Source: JAWKZG01 sp041396125 (GTDB lineage Bacteria; Pseudomonadota; Gammaproteobacteria; Competibacterales; Competibacteraceae). From it: a stretch of 64,000 nt of DNA. Positions 18,104-26,229 of this stretch are shown piece by piece. The translations under genes were made by a program, and so were the position numbers. The number at the start of each line of letters is the position of its first letter. Positions within the stretch are counted from its first letter, which is position 1. Under the pieces are notes generated by a model that was not told the origin of the DNA, made no database searches, and was given only the letters and a program-made list of their open reading frames with translations. The stretch covers positions 1-64,000 of the forward strand of contig JAWKZG010000022.1 of the NCBI GenBank assembly GCA_041396125.1, in the 5' to 3' direction.

Positions 18104-19000
18104 ATGAGCACATCTCGAATTCTGCATATGCTGGTGCCCGCCGAGCGGGTAAGCCCTTTCGATGTCAATATGGCGGCCGATGCCGGGTTTGAGATTATCA
18201 TTCCCTATACCGGTGTCGGCGTAAAACAGGTCGGCGCCTTGGTACAGGACGCCATTTTTTCGCGCCCGCCGAAACGCTTTAACAGCACCGGCGTTTTTAT
18301 TGGCGGACATGATATCAACCTCGCTGCTGATATGTTCAGCGCTGCGAAAAAGGCCCAGGTACCGCCGTTTGAAATCGGTTTGTTTGCCGATCCGAATGGT
18401 GCTTATACCACCTCGGCCGCTCTGGTTGCCCTGGTGCAACAGCAGTTAATCGACAAAACCGGCACCGGTTTGGGCGATCGGAAAGTTGTCATCTACGGCG
18501 GCGGCCCGGTTGGTTTATGTACCGCTGTACTGGTCGCGCAACAAGGCGGCAAGCCGCTGCTGGCCCGACTCACGCCCGGTTCACCGGAAAAAGAGCAGAT
18601 TGTGGCTCAGTTCGGTCAGCGCTATGGCGTCGATCTGCCCGGTGTCAATGCGCAATCCGAGGCCGAGAAAGCGGATACATTGGCAGATGCCGAGGTTATC
18701 GTCACGTCCGCCAAAGCAGGTATCCAGGTGTTACCCCAGGCACTGCTGCAACAGGCTACCAAGCTACTGGTGGCGGCCGATGTCAATGCCGTACCGCCAG
18801 CCGGTATCGAAGGGCTGGGGGTACAGGATAGCGGTGCCACGCTGAGCACCACCCCGCAAGCGGTCGGCATCGGCGCGCTGGCCATCGGCAATATCAAGTA
18901 CAAAGTCCAGCATGGCTTGTTCAAACGTATGCTGGAGGCCGAAAAAGCCCAGGCGCTGGACTTTCCCGATGCCTTTCAGCTGGCTTCCGAGCTGGTCTGA
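18104..19000 (+). CDS. mtdB: NAD(P)-dependent methylene-H4MPT dehydrogenase
   Basis: This 298-residue enzyme oxidises methylene-H4MPT to methenyl-H4MPT, passing hydride to NAD(P)+. The N-terminal pterin-binding part has ILHMLVPAERVSPFDVNMA and PYTGVG; the Rossmann loop is VIYGGGPVGLCTAVL near residue 128. The C-terminal AVGIGALAIGNIKYKVQ is characteristic of MtdA/MtdB. Linkage with mch and fae in the H4MPT operon, with no folate genes, favours MtdB over MtdA. It starts 3 bases after the RFAP-like gene and ends 9 bases before mch. Confidence 0.93.
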   Translation: MSTSRILHMLVPAERVSPFDVNMAADAGFEIIIPYTGVGVKQVGALVQDAIFSRPPKRFNSTGVFIGGHDINLAADMFSAAKKAQVPPFEIGLFADPNGAYTTSAALVALVQQQLIDKTGTGLGDRKVVIYGGGPVGLCTAVLVAQQGGKPLLARLTPGSPEKEQIVAQFGQRYGVDLPGVNAQSEAEKADTLADAEVIVTSAKAGIQVLPQALLQQATKLLVAADVNAVPPAGIEGLGVQDSGATLSTTPQAVGIGALAIGNIKYKVQHGLFKRMLEAEKAQALDFPDAFQLASELV

Positions 19001-19009
19001 GGCCTGCTC

Positions 19010-20005
19010 ATGGACACACCGATAAGCCTCAATGTCCTGAGTGCACCGCTGGTCGACGCCCTGCTCCGCGATGCCGCCCGATTGCGCCTGAAGGTCAGCC
19101 GGCTTGATAACGGTTGCACCCTGATCGATGGCGGTATCGATTGTCTCGGTAGCCTGCAGGCAGGACAACGTATTGCCACCATCTGCATGGCTGATCTGGG
19201 CCAGATCAATCTGCGCGCGAATCCCACTTTTGCAGATTGGCCCTGGCAGATCGAGGTCAGCAGCAGCCAGCCGGTACTGGCTTGCCTGGCCAGTCAGTAT
19301 GCCGGCTGGAGTCTCAGCATCGACGACCCGGCCCGGCCCGGCAAAAAATTCCATGCCCTGGGTTCAGGGCCAGCCCGAGCACTGGCACAGCGAGAGCCGC
19401 TGTTTCAGGAACTGGCCTACCGTGACAGCGCCGAACGCACCTGCCTGGTGCTGGAAACTGATCGCTATCCGCCGCCGGCCCTGAGCGAGAAAATTGCCCA
19501 GGATTGCGGCGTCCAGCCAGAACATTTAACGCTGATTCTGACCCCGACCGGGAGTCTTGCCGGGGTGGTTCAGATTGCGGCCCGGGTGGTTGAGGTCGGC
19601 CTGCATAAAGCGCATGAAATCGGCTTTCCCCTGCATGATATCGTCGATGCACTGGGCACCACTCCGCTTCCCCCCCCCACCGGCGATGGACTCAGTGCGA
19701 TGGGCCGCACCAATGACACTATTCTGTTCGGGGGGCAAATTCACCTGTTTGTCACTGGCCCGGACGAACGTGCGGCCGATCTGGCACAACGTCTGCCCAG
19801 CAGCCAGTCGCGCGACTATGGTAAACCTTTTGCGCAAGTGTTCGCCGATTACCAGTATGACTTTTTTCAGGTAGACGGCTTATTGTTCAGCCCAGCCCGA
19901 GTTGCGGTCACCGCACTGGCCAGCGGGCGCACGTTTCACAGCGGCAAACTGGACAGTGCCTTGCTGAACCGCTCATTTGCAACCGAATCTGCACCTCAGG
20001 CATGA
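19010..20005 (+). CDS. mch: Methenyl-H4MPT cyclohydrolase
   Basis: This 331-residue enzyme hydrolyses methenyl-H4MPT to formyl-H4MPT, between the MtdB and Ftr steps. Family features are GCTLIDGGIDCLGSLQAG near the N-terminus, SGPARALAQREPLF in the centre, and LSAMGRTNDTILFGG. The length is normal for bacterial Mch (about 320-330 aa). Its stop overlaps the start of the next gene by four bases (ATGA), so the two are translationally coupled. The C-rich run at 19671-19678 is intact in frame, although such runs are error-prone elsewhere in this window. Confidence 0.94.
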   Translation: MDTPISLNVLSAPLVDALLRDAARLRLKVSRLDNGCTLIDGGIDCLGSLQAGQRIATICMADLGQINLRANPTFADWPWQIEVSSSQPVLACLASQYAGWSLSIDDPARPGKKFHALGSGPARALAQREPLFQELAYRDSAERTCLVLETDRYPPPALSEKIAQDCGVQPEHLTLILTPTGSLAGVVQIAARVVEVGLHKAHEIGFPLHDIVDALGTTPLPPPTGDGLSAMGRTNDTILFGGQIHLFVTGPDERAADLAQRLPSSQSRDYGKPFAQVFADYQYDFFQVDGLLFSPARVAVTALASGRTFHSGKLDSALLNRSFATESAPQA

Positions 20006-20973
20006 ACGACACGCTTTCCAGCCCGATCGCCCAGGCGTTCTGGCAGGCTTGCGTTTTAGAGCTTGAGGCGCTCAAACCCGGCAATGTCAGCGTCTATTCG
20101 GAAGGCCATGGCATGCAGGTCAGCGATTTTCTGCGCAGTGCCGAAAGTTGCGCGGATATCATGGCGCAGCCGGGACTCAGCATAGGTGCCCGGATTTTGC
20201 GAAGTATTCAGGCCACCCGTCAGGCGGTAAACTGCAATACTAATCTGGGCATCGTTTTACTATGCGCTCCGCTGGCGCAGGCCATGCTTGGTACCACGCC
20301 GGAATCAGCTCAAACCGCCTCTGATTTACGACAGCAAACCTTACGCCAGGCGGTCCAGCAGGTACTGCAGCAGCTCAGTCAGGCGGATGCTGAACAGGTT
20401 TTTCGCGCTATCCGGCTGGCCGAACCCGGTGGACTCGGTCAAAGCGATCAGCACGATGTCCATCAGCCGGCCCGGGCCAGTCTGCTGGACATCATGACTG
20501 CCGCCGAGCAACGCGATCGCATCGCTTATCAATACAGCCATGGCTTACAGGATATTTTCGAGACCGGCTTGCCCGTACTGCAGCAGGAGCTGCAAAACCG
20601 GGCGTCACTACAGTGGTCAGTGGTCGGTATTTATCTGAATTTTTTGGCAAGCTTTCCAGATTCGCATATCATGCGTAAACAAGGCGCTGAAATTGCCGCA
20701 CAGGTACGCCAGCAGGCACAAGACATGCTGTATCTTTATAATAAGCAAGTATCATCTACAGAATTACTGGAACCGCTGCTGGCTTTTGATCAAGACTTGA
20801 AGCGACAGGGCATCAACCCCGGTACCAGTGCGGATTTGACCGTCGCGACTCTTTTCGCTGAACAATTACAAGAACTGTGTATCAATGATTTTTCCGCAAG
20901 CCCACTGCGGGCTGCATTCGTTACCAGACAACATATTGGCGCTAACGCCAGTATGTTACCGCTGGTTTTTTAG
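20002..20973 (+). CDS. Triphosphoribosyl-dephospho-CoA synthase-like (CitG-family) protein of the C1 cluster
   Basis: This 323-residue protein is related to CitG/MdcB, which make the prosthetic group of citrate and malonate lyases. The family motifs LEALKPGNVSVYSEGHGM and NTNLGIVLLCAPL are visible. There are no lyase genes here. Homologues sit in H4MPT gene clusters of other methylotrophs (orf5 type), where they are thought to act in H4MPT or methanofuran cofactor synthesis; the reaction is not known to me. Overlap with mch by four bases and 28 bases to fae place it firmly in the operon. Confidence 0.82.
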   Translation: MNDTLSSPIAQAFWQACVLELEALKPGNVSVYSEGHGMQVSDFLRSAESCADIMAQPGLSIGARILRSIQATRQAVNCNTNLGIVLLCAPLAQAMLGTTPESAQTASDLRQQTLRQAVQQVLQQLSQADAEQVFRAIRLAEPGGLGQSDQHDVHQPARASLLDIMTAAEQRDRIAYQYSHGLQDIFETGLPVLQQELQNRASLQWSVVGIYLNFLASFPDSHIMRKQGAEIAAQVRQQAQDMLYLYNKQVSSTELLEPLLAFDQDLKRQGINPGTSADLTVATLFAEQLQELCINDFSASPLRAAFVTRQHIGANASMLPLVF

Positions 20974-21001
20974 TAACAGGCCATAATAAGGAGGAATCCC
21001 A

Positions 21002-21514
21002 ATGGCAAAAATCAATAATGTTCGGGTAGGTGAATCCCTGGTGGGTGATGGCAATGAAGTCGCCCACATTGATTTGATTCTGGGCCCCCGCGGTTCTGCC
21101 GCTGAAACCGCATTCTGCACCGGTCTGGTCAACAGTAAAGACGGTTTTACCAGTCTGCTGGCGGTCGTAGCACCCAATGTACCCGCCAAGCCGAATACCA
21201 TGATGTTCAACAAAGTCACCATGAAAGGTGCCAAACAGGCTGTGCAGATGTTTGGTCCGGCCCAGCGCGGCGTTGCCCGGGCGGTAATGGAGTGCGTTGC
21301 TGAAGGTACGATTCCGGCTGATGAAGCCGATGATCTGTACGTTTGCGTAGGGGTTTTCATTCACTGGGAAGCGGAAGACGACGCCAAGATCGAACAGTAC
21401 AATTATCAGGCGACCAAAGAAGCCATCGAGCGTGCTGTTGCCGGTCAGCCCACCGTGCAGGAAGCGCTAGCCCAGAAAAACGCTGAGCATCCCTTCGCGG
21501 CCAACGTTTCTTAA
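21002..21514 (+). CDS. fae: Formaldehyde-activating enzyme
   Basis: This 170-residue enzyme speeds the condensation of formaldehyde with H4MPT to methylene-H4MPT and is a main formaldehyde sink in methylotrophs. The family signature VGESLVGDGNEVAHIDLILG includes the conserved His22. PAKPNTMMFNKVT and KQAVQMFGPAQ(R)G are also typical. A strong Shine-Dalgarno (AAGGAGG) lies 8 bases before the ATG, which fits the high abundance of Fae. It is the last gene of the fhcD-to-fae operon and is convergent with the RibD-like gene 13 bases away. Confidence 0.97.
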   Translation: MAKINNVRVGESLVGDGNEVAHIDLILGPRGSAAETAFCTGLVNSKDGFTSLLAVVAPNVPAKPNTMMFNKVTMKGAKQAVQMFGPAQRGVARAVMECVAEGTIPADEADDLYVCVGVFIHWEAEDDAKIEQYNYQATKEAIERAVAGQPTVQEALAQKNAEHPFAANVS

Positions 21515-21527
21515 GCATATTCGACGT

Positions 21528-22397
21528 CTATCCCCGTCCCTCTCCCGTGCCGGGAGGGGGAATATCCTGCAATAACGGCTCAAAACAGGCAAAAAACTGC
21601 CCTACCGCACGGTCTGTTGCATGCTCCAGATACAGTTCGCGCAGTTGCAGCGCGCCAGCTATACCAAGCACCTCACCCGCAATCATGCTATGAAACTGGC
21701 TGCCACCAATCAGCTGGTGCGAAAGCGTTAGATATAATCGGGACAACACCGCATCGCGGAGCATGGTTTCCAGGATCTGCGGCCCGGCCAGCAGATAAAT
21801 GCTGCGATACCCCTGTGCTGCCAGATATTCGATCAGCGGCCGACCTTCCACCGCCTGTTCCCGCCCGGCCAGAATCACCTCATAACCCCGCTCGCGCCAG
21901 ATTGCGATTTTGTCACTGTCGCTGGCACGGCCGGTAGCGATATAAAAAGCTTGCTGGTGCTCGTGAATAGACGCCGGGACAGGGAAATCCAGGCTGGCAC
22001 TGGCCACCACAATTGCCGGCTGTGCTGGTAGTCCATGACGCTGACGCCAGTGTATTAAATCCTGATTATCCGGCCGCATGCCCAGTTGCAGAATATTGCC
22101 CAGACGGCCTGCTGCCAGCGCCCGCAAGTAGGCACCGTGCGTGATAATACAGTCGGCCTGGGCCTGCAGTTCCTGAAACAGACGCCAGTCGCTGGCACTG
22201 CTCAATGCCGTGGGGGTGGCGGAACCGTTGTGCTCATCGATCAGTGCGATGCGCCCGTCCAGACTGGTAACAAAATTGGCGAACACACAAGGTTGTGAGT
22301 GGCCGCGCTCGTGCAAACGGTGCGACAGGTATAAACCGGTTAAATCCGTCGGCGTCAGCGGCGCAGGATACAGGCGCGTCAGACGCGGTTCGCTCAT
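21528..22397 (-). CDS. RibD C-terminal-type pterin/pyrimidine reductase
   Basis: This 289-residue protein has one RibD_C reductase domain of the dihydrofolate-reductase fold (FANFVTSLDGRIAL; LQAQADCIITHGAYLRALAAGRLG; GPQILETML). It lacks the deaminase domain of RibD. In a C1 cluster without an evident dmrA, a good candidate role is reduction of dihydromethanopterin, as suggested for related proteins of methylotrophs; riboflavin reduction is the alternative. Its last ten residues (PPPGTGEGRG) are encoded by a CTCCCG-TGC-CGGGAG palindrome of the kind dispersed in proteobacterial genomes, so the tail is probably not conserved. Confidence 0.78.
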   Translation of the reverse strand: MSEPRLTRLYPAPLTPTDLTGLYLSHRLHERGHSQPCVFANFVTSLDGRIALIDEHNGSATPTALSSASDWRLFQELQAQADCIITHGAYLRALAAGRLGNILQLGMRPDNQDLIHWRQRHGLPAQPAIVVASASLDFPVPASIHEHQQAFYIATGRASDSDKIAIWRERGYEVILAGREQAVEGRPLIEYLAAQGYRSIYLLAGPQILETMLRDAVLSRLYLTLSHQLIGGSQFHSMIAGEVLGIAGALQLRELYLEHATDRAVGQFFACFEPLLQDIPPPGTGEGRG

Positions 22398-22533
22398 ACT
22401 CGATCTACTCGCATACTTAATCTACTCAATACCCTGATCGCCTCATTGGACTCTGGTCGTCATTAGCTCATCAGTTTGGGCGCTAGTGTACACTATGCCA
22501 ATCCCCCTATAAGGCAGCACGAGAGGCAATACT

Positions 22534-22914
22534 ATGCGAACAGATCGACGCCAGGATACAACATACAACGAAGAGGAAATCCGCCAGCGACTCAGCCAGG
22601 AATTGCCACATTGGTATTATGAAGACGGCTGGATTCGTCGTAAATATCGCACCAGTGGCTGGAAAGGCACACTGATGGTGATAAACACGGTCGGCCATCT
22701 CGCCGAAGCGGCCTGGCACCACCCCGATATCGCCGCTTCGTATGCCTTTGTTATTGTCAAACTGATGAATCACGCCGCCAAAGGCGTCACTGACAAGGAC
22801 TTCGAACTGGCCAAGAAGATCGAAGACGTTATCCAGTGGCAGCCAGGCACGCAGGAAGGTGCACTGGAAGGAACCCCTGACGATCCGCGTTTCAAATATA
22901 TCAAGTACGATTAA
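22534..22914 (+). CDS. 4a-hydroxytetrahydrobiopterin dehydratase (PCD)
   Basis: This 126-residue protein is a pterin-4a-carbinolamine dehydratase. The family pattern YYEDGWIRRKYRTSGWKGT, then HLAEAAWHHPDIAASY with the catalytic histidines, and KLMNHAAKGVTDKDFELA is present. PCD normally recycles the pterin cofactor of aromatic hydroxylases, but no phhA is nearby. pcd genes recur in C1 clusters of methylotrophs, where a role with H4MPT has been suggested but not settled. It overlaps the start of the next gene (TAATG), so the two are coupled. GAGAGG lies just before the ATG. Confidence 0.9.
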   Translation: MRTDRRQDTTYNEEEIRQRLSQELPHWYYEDGWIRRKYRTSGWKGTLMVINTVGHLAEAAWHHPDIAASYAFVIVKLMNHAAKGVTDKDFELAKKIEDVIQWQPGTQEGALEGTPDDPRFKYIKYD

Positions 22915-24400
22915 TGACCACCGCTGCGCCTGCTGAACATATTCTGTTTCTGACCGGTCGCCTGGCTTACGACAGTCTCAGCCGCGAGCTGGAACAATTG
23001 TCGCAGCGACCACCCTCAGCACAGACTTTCAGTTACCGTATCCATGAACTGGGACTTAAGTTGCTGCGCTGATGACCAGTGCTATGATCCAGCGCCGCTT
23101 ACAAGCAACTGATGTAGAAGGTGTAGACCGGATTATCGTGCCGGGGCTTTGCAGTGGCGATCTGGACGCGCTCAGCGCGCATTTAAACATTCCGGTACAA
23201 CGTGGTCCGAAAGACTTGAAAGACCTGCCGGAGTTTTTCGGGGCGCAAGGCAAACCGGTCGATCTGAGCCGGTACGCAGTCCGGATTTTCGCTGAAATCG
23301 TCGATGCCCCTCATCTCAGTGTTGAGCAGATTGTCGCGCGAGCGCTGCGTTATCGTGCCGATGGCGCCGATGTGATTGATCTCGGTTGTTTACCGGAAGT
23401 GCCTTTCCCACATCTGGCCGAGTCGATTCAGGCGCTGCAGGCCGAAGGCTGTCAGGTCAGCGTGGATTCCCTGTACGAGCAGGATTTACTGCAGGCAGGT
23501 CGCGCCGGGGCGGATTATCTGCTGAGCCTGAAAGAAAGCACCTTGTGGATTGCCGATCAGGTGGCCAGTGTGCCAGTGCTGATTCCGGAACAGCCAGGCG
23601 ATATGGAGTCTCTGTACCGGGCCGCCGAGACGCTGCAAAAGCAAAACCGCCGCTTTCTTGCCGATGCTATTCTGGATCCTATTCATTTCGGTTTTACCGC
23701 CTCGCTGGTACGCTACCATGCCCTGAGACAGCGCTTGCCCGACGTCGAAATCATGCTCGGCACCGGCAATATCACCGAACTCACCGACGCTGATACAACC
23801 GGCATGACAGCGCTGTTGCTCGGCATTGCGTCAGAGCTTGATATCGACGCTATCCTGACCACCGAAGTCAGTCCGCATGCCCGCACAGCCGTACGGGAAG
23901 CGGATTTAGCCCGGCGCATGCTGTGTGCGGCCAAGCGGGACGGTAATCTGCCACGCCGTTACCATCCCGGTCTGATGGCACTGCGGGACCGCAAACCTTT
24001 CCCATACACGCCGGACGAAATCGCCACGACAGCACAGGCCATCAAAGACCCCAGTTACCGGATCCAGTTGAGTACACAAGGTATCCATATTTATAATCGC
24101 GACGGCCTGCATACGGCCCAGGACCCGTTTGCCTTGTTTCCGCATCTGCAACTTAAAGATGACACGGGGCATGCCTTTTATCTGGGCGTGGAATTGGGCC
24201 GAGCCCAGATTGCCTGGCAGCTCGGCAAGCGTTATTTGCAGGATAATCATCTCAGCTGGGGCGTGCTGGTGCCGGAACCAGGCCCAAAGTCAGAACCAGA
24301 GTCCGAATCAGGGCCAGAATCAAAAACAGGACGGACCACCGACGCCTATCAAAGCCCCGGCACTACCCTCACCCGGCGAAATAAAACACCGAAGACATGA
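22914..24400 (+). pseudogene. Dihydropteroate synthase-like (DUF6513/TIGR00284-type) protein, one frameshift
   Basis: An ATG at 22914 opens a 51-codon frame (ILFLTGRLAYDSLSRELEQL to IHELGLKLLR) that stops where a second frame takes over at about 23060 and runs to 24400. Adding one A at 23058-23059 gives GLKVAALMTSAMIQRRL, the expected junction of the family, so this is one protein of about 494 residues. The TIM-barrel DHPS-like part has DGADVIDLGCLPEVP, DAILDPIHFGF and MLGTGNITELTDADTTG. It is related to archaeal proteins tied to methanopterin synthesis and is found in C1 clusters. The tail after residue 400 is low-complexity and rich in Ser, Glu and Pro. Confidence 0.82.
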
Positions 24401-24951
24401 TTTACGAAACTATTGTCTGCACCGTCAACCAGGACGGCACACCGCGGATCGTACCGTTGGGTATACGGCGCGAACAGGGCTTGATCCTGCTGGCCCCGTT
24501 CCGCCCTTCCGCGACCCTGGATAATCTCCAGCGCAGCGGCCACGCGGTGGTTAATTTCAGCACGGATGTGCGGATTTTCGCGGGTTGTCTGACAGGCCGC
24601 TATCACTGGCCTGTCCGACCGGCCGAACAGATCCCCGGCTTTGTACTGCAGAACACCCTGGCGCACAGCGAACTCGAACTGCAACACACAGAAGAAGACC
24701 CCGTGCGGCCCCGCTTTTATTGTCGCGAGGTATTCAGCGCCACCCATGCGCCATTCCGCGGCTTTAATCGCGCCCAGGCGGCGGTACTCGAAGCCGCCAT
24801 TCTGGTCAGCCGCCTGCATATGCTGTCAGCAGATAAAGTTGATCGCGAGATCGCGTATTTAGCGATTGCCATTGAAAAAACCGCTGGCCCCGAGGAACAG
24901 GAAGCCTGGGATTGGTTGCTGGAAAAAATCGCGGCGCATCGGGCGGGCTGA
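24397..24951 (+). CDS. DUF447 family flavin-binding-like protein of the H4MPT cluster
   Basis: This 184-residue protein belongs to DUF447, which has a split-barrel FMN-binding-like fold. It begins YETIVCTVNQDGTPRIVPLG and contains VVNFSTDVRIFAGC and FYCREVFSATHAPFRGFNRAQAAVLEA. Family members occur in archaeal methanogens and in methylotroph H4MPT clusters; no reaction is assigned. It overlaps the preceding dihydropteroate-synthase-like gene by four bases, so the two are co-translated. A step in H4MPT or methanofuran synthesis is inferred from context only. Confidence 0.82.
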   Translation: MIYETIVCTVNQDGTPRIVPLGIRREQGLILLAPFRPSATLDNLQRSGHAVVNFSTDVRIFAGCLTGRYHWPVRPAEQIPGFVLQNTLAHSELELQHTEEDPVRPRFYCREVFSATHAPFRGFNRAQAAVLEAAILVSRLHMLSADKVDREIAYLAIAIEKTAGPEEQEAWDWLLEKIAAHRAG

Positions 24952-24975
24952 AAACAGCGCTGGTTCTTGGTGATG

Positions 24976-25671
24976 TTAATCCCTGTTGTGGGTCAGGAAT
25001 GTCAGCACCTCCCCCATCAAATCGTTAATGACCTGGTATTGTTCCGGCGCAACGGCGAGGATATCGGTTTCCGACTGCACATATGGGGCGGGCTGCAACT
25101 CTACCCGGCAATGCGCGACGATGGCCTGCGCGGACTCGAGGGTGGTTTCCAGGTGAAACTGTAATGCAAGCACCGACGAGCCCAACTGGAACGCCTGGTT
25201 GGCACAAGCTTCGCTGGCCGCCAGACGGACCGCTCCGGTTGGCAGATCAAAGGTGTCCCCATGCCACTGAAAAACCTCCACCGTCGCCGGAAATTGAAAC
25301 GTGTCTCCGCCACTGGACACTACCGCTTGAATGGGCAGCCAGCCAATTTCCTTAACAGGATTCGGGTACACTCGCGCACCCAACGCACTGGCAATTAATT
25401 GTGCTCCCAGACAGATACCCAGAACCGGTTTGCCCGCTGTTACAGCCTGGCGGATAAACGATTTTTCCAGCGCCAGCCAGGGAAAGTCAGCCTCATCATT
25501 AACACTCATCGGCCCACCCATCACGATGAGCAGATCGATAGCATCAAGCTCAGGCAAAGATGCCGTTTCGAAAAACCGGGTATGGCTGATATCGTAACCG
25601 GCAGCCAGAAGCCACGCTTCAATACTGCCAAGACCTTCAAAGGGGACATGCTGCAGGTAATGGGCGCGCAT
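24976..25671 (-). CDS. Class I glutamine amidotransferase (GMP synthase-like)
   Basis: This 231-residue protein has the GATase class I fold. The nucleophile lies in VLGICLGAQL (Cys), and the catalytic pair is expected in VLALQFHLE (His, Glu). The N-terminal half has LLIVMGGPMSVNDEADFPWL, typical of stand-alone type-1 amidotransferases annotated as GMP synthase-like. Such proteins may deaminate glutamine or act as gamma-glutamyl hydrolases; the partner is unknown. It is convergent with DUF447 and separated by 32 bases from the next gene on the same strand. Confidence 0.85.
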   Translation of the reverse strand: MRAHYLQHVPFEGLGSIEAWLLAAGYDISHTRFFETASLPELDAIDLLIVMGGPMSVNDEADFPWLALEKSFIRQAVTAGKPVLGICLGAQLIASALGARVYPNPVKEIGWLPIQAVVSSGGDTFQFPATVEVFQWHGDTFDLPTGAVRLAASEACANQAFQLGSSVLALQFHLETTLESAQAIVAHCRVELQPAPYVQSETDILAVAPEQYQVINDLMGEVLTFLTHNRD

Positions 25672-25703
25672 AAGGTATGTTCTCGCTGTAAAAATTACTA
25701 GTG

Positions 25704-26093
25704 TCAGATGTTTTTACTGAGCTTCTCTACTTTCAGCGTTTCAAGGTTAAGCTTGTACTTACTATTCTTTTCGTTGGTGATCAAAAGGCTATTTTCGTTT
25801 TGCAATATTTCAAGAGATGTGATGAAGACATCCTGCACATCTTTTGTCATGGCCGGCTTATAGGATATTTTATAAATTCTCTTTCGCCACAATATCTTAT
25901 TGGTTTTTATTTCGGTCGCCAGAACATACCCGCCATTTTGCTTCGCGTCATTCTCAAATCCCCAGTGCGGCACCGAGTAACGTACGCCAGCGTAAACCAC
26001 CGGTTCGACCTCCGCCGGCGGCAATCTTTTTGCCGATACTGAAATCGAAGATGTGATGGCAAGGATAAAAAATATGCTTCTGATAATGTTCAT
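25704..26093 (-). CDS. Small secreted hypothetical protein
   Basis: I do not recognise this 129-residue protein. It has a hydrophobic signal (residues 4-19, cleavage near SVSA) and a mature part rich in Lys, Asn and Tyr (VVYAGVRYSVPHWGFE, GGYVLATEIKTNKILWRKRI, ISLEILQN-like ending). The AEIKTNK-type strands suggest a small beta-rich domain. The base composition is clearly more AT-rich than its neighbours, and a dispersed palindrome lies just upstream. Both suggest later acquisition. No operon partner is evident. Confidence 0.65.
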   Translation of the reverse strand: MNIIRSIFFILAITSSISVSAKRLPPAEVEPVVYAGVRYSVPHWGFENDAKQNGGYVLATEIKTNKILWRKRIYKISYKPAMTKDVQDVFITSLEILQNENSLLITNEKNSKYKLNLETLKVEKLSKNI

Positions 26094-26144
26094 CGTTCTC
26101 GGTTTATTTAGAGTACGAAACGCGGATACAGAATATGGAGGCTT

Positions 26145-26172
26145 CTGGATTCCCGCCTGCGCGAGAATGACG
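26145..26172. repeat. REP/RS3-like dispersed palindrome
   Basis: The segment CTGGATTCCCGCCTGCGC, continuing to GAGAATGACG, is an imperfect palindrome centred on GCCTGCGC. It resembles the widespread repeat family with ATTCCCGC...GCGGGAAT arms (dRS3 of Neisseria and relatives). One arm base is changed (GAGAAT for GGGAAT). It lies in the 136 bases between the orphan secreted gene and folKP. It is the only such copy I noticed in the window. Confidence 0.55.
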
Positions 26173-26229
26173 AATTACCAAAAATCCTGGCTGGCGGGAG
26201 TTCTGCCGGCCAGGGAGTGCATCAAAAAT

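Noticed and set aside
20002..20973. Citrate or malonate lyase cofactor synthesis
   Set aside because: No lyase genes are near, and the gene is embedded in an H4MPT operon with a four-base overlap to mch.
26145..26172. Attachment site or transposon end
   Set aside because: It is a single palindrome with no flanking duplication or recombinase gene, so a dispersed REP-like repeat is the simpler reading.
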